This document shows, piece by piece, positions 61,037-64,000 of a stretch of DNA of 64,000 nt. How positions within the stretch are numbered: the stretch's first letter is position 1; every line of letters begins with the position of its first letter. The stretch comes from JBLHZY01 sp047631555 (GTDB lineage: Bacteria > Pseudomonadota > Alphaproteobacteria > Rhodobacterales > Rhodobacteraceae). The notes under the pieces were generated by a model that was not told where the DNA came from, did no database searches, and worked only from the letters and a program-made list of their open reading frames with translations. The stretch covers positions 868,001-932,000 of the forward strand of contig JBLHZY010000002.1 in the NCBI GenBank assembly GCA_047631555.1, in the 5' to 3' direction. The position numbers were made by a program, and so were the translations under genes.

Positions 61037-62272
61037 ATGGATCTTGGCGTAACAGACAAAGTACGGCCACTTATCGAGCAAGTGCGCAACATGGTTGAGA
61101 ACGATATCGCGCCGCTCGATCACGAGTATCACGCGGAAATCGGCAACAACCCCGAGGGCGACCGCTTCAAAATGAACGCGCGCCAGCATGAAATCCTCAC
61201 CAGCCTCAAAGACCTTGCCAAAAAACGCGGCCTTTGGAATTTCTGGCTGACGGGGTCGGAAAACGGCTATGGGCTCACAACGGTTGAATATGCTTATCTC
61301 GCTGAAGAGATGGGCAAAGTTGGCATCGCGGCTGAGGTTTTCAACTGTGCCGCGCCCGATACCGGCAACATGGAAGTGCTCGAGCGCTACGGCAATGACG
61401 ATCACAAAGAGCGCTGGCTCAAGCCTTTGCTGGCGGGCGATATCCGCTCGGCCTATGTGATGACAGAGCCAAATGTTGCTTCTTCGGATGCAGCGCAGCT
61501 TGGGTTTGAAGCCAAACTTGATGGCGATGAGTGGGTGCTTAACGGCGAAAAATGGTGGGCTTCTGGCGCGGGCGACGAGCGCTGCAAACTCTATATCGTT
61601 ATGGCTTGCACGGATGCGGATGCCCCAAAGCACGCGCGTCACTCGATGTTCTTGATGGACAACGATCTGCCCGGTATCGAAGTGCTTCGCCCGATGGAAG
61701 TCTTTGGCAACGACGATGCGCCACACGGCCATATGCACATTAAATTCACCAATGTGCGCGTTCCCAAAGCGCAGCTGGTGCTCGGCGAAGGCCGTGGCTT
61801 TGAAGTCGCTCAGGGTCGTCTTGGGCCTGGACGTATTCACCACTGCATGCGTGCCATTGGCCAAGCCGAACGCGCCTTGAAACTGATGGTAACGCGCTCG
61901 CTGAGCCGTGAAGCCTTTGGCAAAAAGATCGCCGATCTGGGCGCCAACCACGATATCATCGCCAACGCGCGCATGGATATCGAAATGGCGCGTCTGCTTT
62001 GCCTCAAAGCGGCGTATATGATGGATACCGTGGGGACGCGCGCCGCGCAGCCTTGGATTTCCCAAATCAAAGTGATCGCGCCATTAATCGCGACACGGAT
62101 CGTGGACGATTCCATGCAGATGCACGGGGCGGCTGGTATCAGCCAAGATTTCCCCCTCGCGCGGATGTATACATCGCTTCGCACGCTGCGTTTTGCGGAT
62201 GGTCCTGATGCGGTTCACCGCCGCCAAGTTGCCCGCGCCGAGCTGCGCAAATACAGCAACGAGAAGAAGTAA
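61037..62272 (+). CDS. ACAD10/11-type acyl-CoA dehydrogenase
   Basis: Protein of 411 residues whose segments FWLTGSENGYGLTTVEYA, EEMGK, FNCAAPDTGNMEVL, MTEPNVASSDAAQ and WWASGAGDERC match the acyl-CoA dehydrogenase part of vertebrate ACAD10/ACAD11 and of LvaC. In the known systems this type converts a 4-phospho-acyl-CoA to the 3-hydroxy product. GGGAGGAAACGTC precedes ATG 61037. The matching kinase is two genes downstream. Biochemical role here is inferred. Confidence 0.88.
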   Translation: MDLGVTDKVRPLIEQVRNMVENDIAPLDHEYHAEIGNNPEGDRFKMNARQHEILTSLKDLAKKRGLWNFWLTGSENGYGLTTVEYAYLAEEMGKVGIAAEVFNCAAPDTGNMEVLERYGNDDHKERWLKPLLAGDIRSAYVMTEPNVASSDAAQLGFEAKLDGDEWVLNGEKWWASGAGDERCKLYIVMACTDADAPKHARHSMFLMDNDLPGIEVLRPMEVFGNDDAPHGHMHIKFTNVRVPKAQLVLGEGRGFEVAQGRLGPGRIHHCMRAIGQAERALKLMVTRSLSREAFGKKIADLGANHDIIANARMDIEMARLLCLKAAYMMDTVGTRAAQPWISQIKVIAPLIATRIVDDSMQMHGAAGISQDFPLARMYTSLRTLRFADGPDAVHRRQVARAELRKYSNEKK

Positions 62273-62941
62273 GTGGCTGAATTATATGTCATAAGGCATG
62301 CCCAGGCGTCCTTCGGGGCGGCGAATTACGATGTGCTCTCCGAGCTTGGGCATCGCCAATCTTTTGCTCTGGGCCGCGCTCTTGCAGCTCAGGGTATCTC
62401 TTCTGCGGATGCCTGGATCATGGGCGAACAGCGCCGCCATCGCGAAACCCTTGAGGGGGCCGCAAAAGGCATGGGCGTTGAGGCCGATCCGATCATCCAC
62501 GCTGGCCTAAATGAATTTGATTTCAAAGAGTTGCTGGCCGCGCGTTATCGCCATACCCCCGAACCTGAGGGCATGCATACGGACCGCAAAAGCCATTTTC
62601 GCACGCTACGGGAGACGGTTCTTGCTTGGCAGCGCGATGAGGTGATTGATCCGCCAGAGACATTCGCCGCTTTTGAAGCGCGGGTTCAGGCCGCCCTTGA
62701 TCATGCGCGCGGGCTTGATGTTGAGCGGGTGATGCTTTTTTCCAGCGGCGGGGCGATTTCCCAGATGATCCGCGCCGTGCTTGGCGCGCCGGGGCCACAG
62801 CAAATCGAGCTGCAACTCCAGATGCGCAACTGCGCCGTGAACCGCTTTGTTGCGGGAAAAAACTCTGTCTTTCTCGCCGGTTACAATGAAACACCCCACA
62901 TCAACGCCGAAACTTCGGCCGAGATGTTGACCTATTCCTAA
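62273..62941 (+). CDS. histidine-phosphatase-fold protein with altered second His
   Basis: Protein of 222 residues, phosphoglycerate-mutase-like fold. The phospho-histidine motif is RHAQ (8-11, RHG normally). The second catalytic His of the SHGG motif is Ser here (FSSGG, S158; codons TCC AGC). GTG 62273 starts directly after the previous TAA, with GAGAAGAAG upstream. Located between the ACAD10/11-type dehydrogenase and kinase genes. It may act on the phospho-acyl intermediate or be a regulatory pseudo-enzyme. Confidence 0.8.
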   Translation: MAELYVIRHAQASFGAANYDVLSELGHRQSFALGRALAAQGISSADAWIMGEQRRHRETLEGAAKGMGVEADPIIHAGLNEFDFKELLAARYRHTPEPEGMHTDRKSHFRTLRETVLAWQRDEVIDPPETFAAFEARVQAALDHARGLDVERVMLFSSGGAISQMIRAVLGAPGPQQIELQLQMRNCAVNRFVAGKNSVFLAGYNETPHINAETSAEMLTYS

Positions 62942-62951
62942 GGACGCAGAG

Positions 62952-63989
62952 ATGAGCGCCAATCCAGATCCGACCAAGCTTGATACCGACGCGGTTGAAG
63001 CCTGGCTCACCGCCAATCTTCCCGGTTTTCGCGGCCCCATCGAGGCCGAGAAATTCGCTGGCGGCCAAAGCAATCCAACCTTTCGCCTGACAACGCCCTC
63101 AGGGCGCTATGTTCTGCGCCGCAAGCCACCGGGTAAATTGCTGAAATCGGCGCATGCGGTTGATCGCGAATTCCGCGTGCAATCGGCGCTTCAGGGCAGC
63201 GATGTTCCCGTCGCGAAAATGCATGTGCTTTGCGATGATGATAGCGTCATCGGCTCGATGTTTTATGTGATGGAAGCGGTTGAGGCGCGCAACTTTGTAG
63301 ATCCGCGCCTTGAGGAGCTTTCCAAGGAAGATCGCAAGGCGGTTTTTGCCGAAATGGGCCGGGTTCTGGCGGCGATCCATGACGTTGATATCGAGGCCGT
63401 GGGCCTTTCGGATTATGGCCCCGAGGGCAATTATTACCGCCGTCAGATTGATCGCTGGACCAAGCAATATCGCGCCTCCGAAACCGAGGTTATCCCGGCG
63501 ATGGAAGAGCTGATGACATGGCTCGATACCAATATTCCGCCCGAAGATGGGCAGCGCACCTTGGCGCATGGCGATTTCCGCCTCGATAACCTGTTGTTTG
63601 CGAGTGATGGGACCGCCTGCAAGGCCGTTCTTGATTGGGAGCTAAGCACAATTGGCCACCCTTACGCCGATCTCGCGGCGGTGATCATGCAATGGCAAAT
63701 GCCGCCCGGCGAGCAGGGCAAAGGCCTTGCCGGCGTTGATCGCGAAGCGCTTGGCATTCCGTCGGACGCTGAGTTTATCGCAGGCTACTGCGAACGCCGC
63801 GGGCTTGACGGCATCCCGGCGTTTAACTTCTATTTGGCATTTACCTTTTTCCGTATGGCCGGAATTATCCAAGGCGTTTACAAACGCGCGCTGGACGGAA
63901 ATGCATCGAACCCAGAGCGCGGGATTGCGCTTGGTGCGAGCGTTCCGCGCTTTGCTCAGGCTGGCTTGGAGGCTGCTAAAAATGGCTAA
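62952..63989 (+). CDS. ACAD10/11-type acyl-CoA kinase (APH family)
   Basis: Protein of 345 residues with the aminoglycoside-phosphotransferase-like kinase fold: AGGQSNPTFRLTTPSGRYVL near the start, ATP Lys K58 (LRRKPPG), SAHAVDREF, catalytic loop HGDFRLDN (206-213) and metal-binding LDWE (227-230). These segments are those of the kinase part of ACAD10/11 and LvaA, which phosphorylate 4-hydroxyacyl-CoA. It starts 10 nt after the phosphatase gene. An antibiotic-resistance role is unlikely. Confidence 0.88.
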   Translation: MSANPDPTKLDTDAVEAWLTANLPGFRGPIEAEKFAGGQSNPTFRLTTPSGRYVLRRKPPGKLLKSAHAVDREFRVQSALQGSDVPVAKMHVLCDDDSVIGSMFYVMEAVEARNFVDPRLEELSKEDRKAVFAEMGRVLAAIHDVDIEAVGLSDYGPEGNYYRRQIDRWTKQYRASETEVIPAMEELMTWLDTNIPPEDGQRTLAHGDFRLDNLLFASDGTACKAVLDWELSTIGHPYADLAAVIMQWQMPPGEQGKGLAGVDREALGIPSDAEFIAGYCERRGLDGIPAFNFYLAFTFFRMAGIIQGVYKRALDGNASNPERGIALGASVPRFAQAGLEAAKNG

Positions 63990-64000
63990 ACGTTTCGAAG
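63982..64000 (+). CDS. start of next gene, 3'-truncated
   Basis: ATG at 63982 overlaps the kinase stop (ATGGCTAA, 8-nt overlap) and opens a different frame reading MAKRFE up to the window end. GGAGGCTGCTAAAA precedes it. An SDR would fit this N-terminus and the Lva-type operon order, but six residues are too few to identify it. Confidence 0.45.

Noticed and set aside
60596..62065. Long minus-strand open frame across the thiolase and ACAD10/11-type genes
   Set aside because: Crosses two plus-strand genes of clear family; no domain in the antisense reading.
62952..63989. Aminoglycoside-resistance gene
   Set aside because: The APH fold is shared, but the sequence motifs and neighbours are those of the ACAD10/11 kinase.

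Overview
The window is a chromosomal segment of an alphaproteobacterium, most likely a Rhodobacterales (Roseobacter-group) species. This rests on recognisable family sets rather than on any marker search: L28, LepA and GlyA of alphaproteobacterial type, a MeaB/PrpE propionate route, a DUF817 protein, a 60-residue membrane protein often named 'CTP synthetase' in Rhodobacteraceae, Hint_2-type and sulfotransferase proteins, and several acyl-CoA enzymes of the DmdB/DmdC type. The DNA is moderately GC-rich and the coding density is high. Many genes start on ATGA overlaps. I see no rRNA, tRNA, CRISPR array, insertion sequence or phage gene.

Layout. 1-7 kb: 3' part of meaB, rpmB, a gene-less stretch with degenerate tandem repeats, a copper-handling pair (DUF2946-like plus PCuAC), lepA, a lone Phd/YefM-type antitoxin-like gene and small membrane proteins. 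7.4-9.2 kb: a TetR regulator, PspA and a YiaA/B-domain membrane protein, with four near-identical palindromes in the two control regions (an envelope-stress unit). 9-20.7 kb: DUF817, glyA, nadK, a coupled cytosolic hybrid kinase and NtrC-type regulator, prpE, a glycosyltransferase-like gene and maeB. 21-25.5 kb: a tight nucleoside-salvage operon cdd-deoA-deoB-add-upp. 25.5-30.4 kb: SPOR-domain protein, a degenerate M48-like membrane protein, sulfotransferase, Hint protein, YCII protein.

30.5-38.2 kb is a fatty-acid region on the minus strand: GST-fadA-fadJ, a DmdC-like acyl-CoA dehydrogenase and two MerR regulators. 38.3-49.8 kb: a putative heavy-metal (Mn-type) exporter with a Fur-like box, two PaaI thioesterases with a MATE pump, DUF952-pyrD-arsC, a secreted 5'-nucleotidase, an SRAP protein, an SDR/MDR reductase pair and a DmdB-like acyl-CoA ligase.

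50-64 kb is the most interesting part. A branched-chain-amino-acid-type ABC importer (livK-H-M-G-F, minus strand) is divergent from a long plus-strand catabolic operon: a probable heteromeric acyl-CoA dehydrogenase pair, an SDR, an R-specific MaoC hydratase, an MFE-2-like SDR, a thiolase, an ACAD10/11-type dehydrogenase, a histidine-phosphatase-fold protein and an ACAD10/11-type kinase. Together they suggest uptake of an acid or amide followed by R-specific beta-oxidation, with a phosphorylation-dependent branch for 4-hydroxyacyl-CoA. The importer's ATPase pair looks asymmetric, with one composite ATP site degenerate on both sides. The divergent promoter carries a clean sigma70-like promoter overlapped by an inverted repeat.
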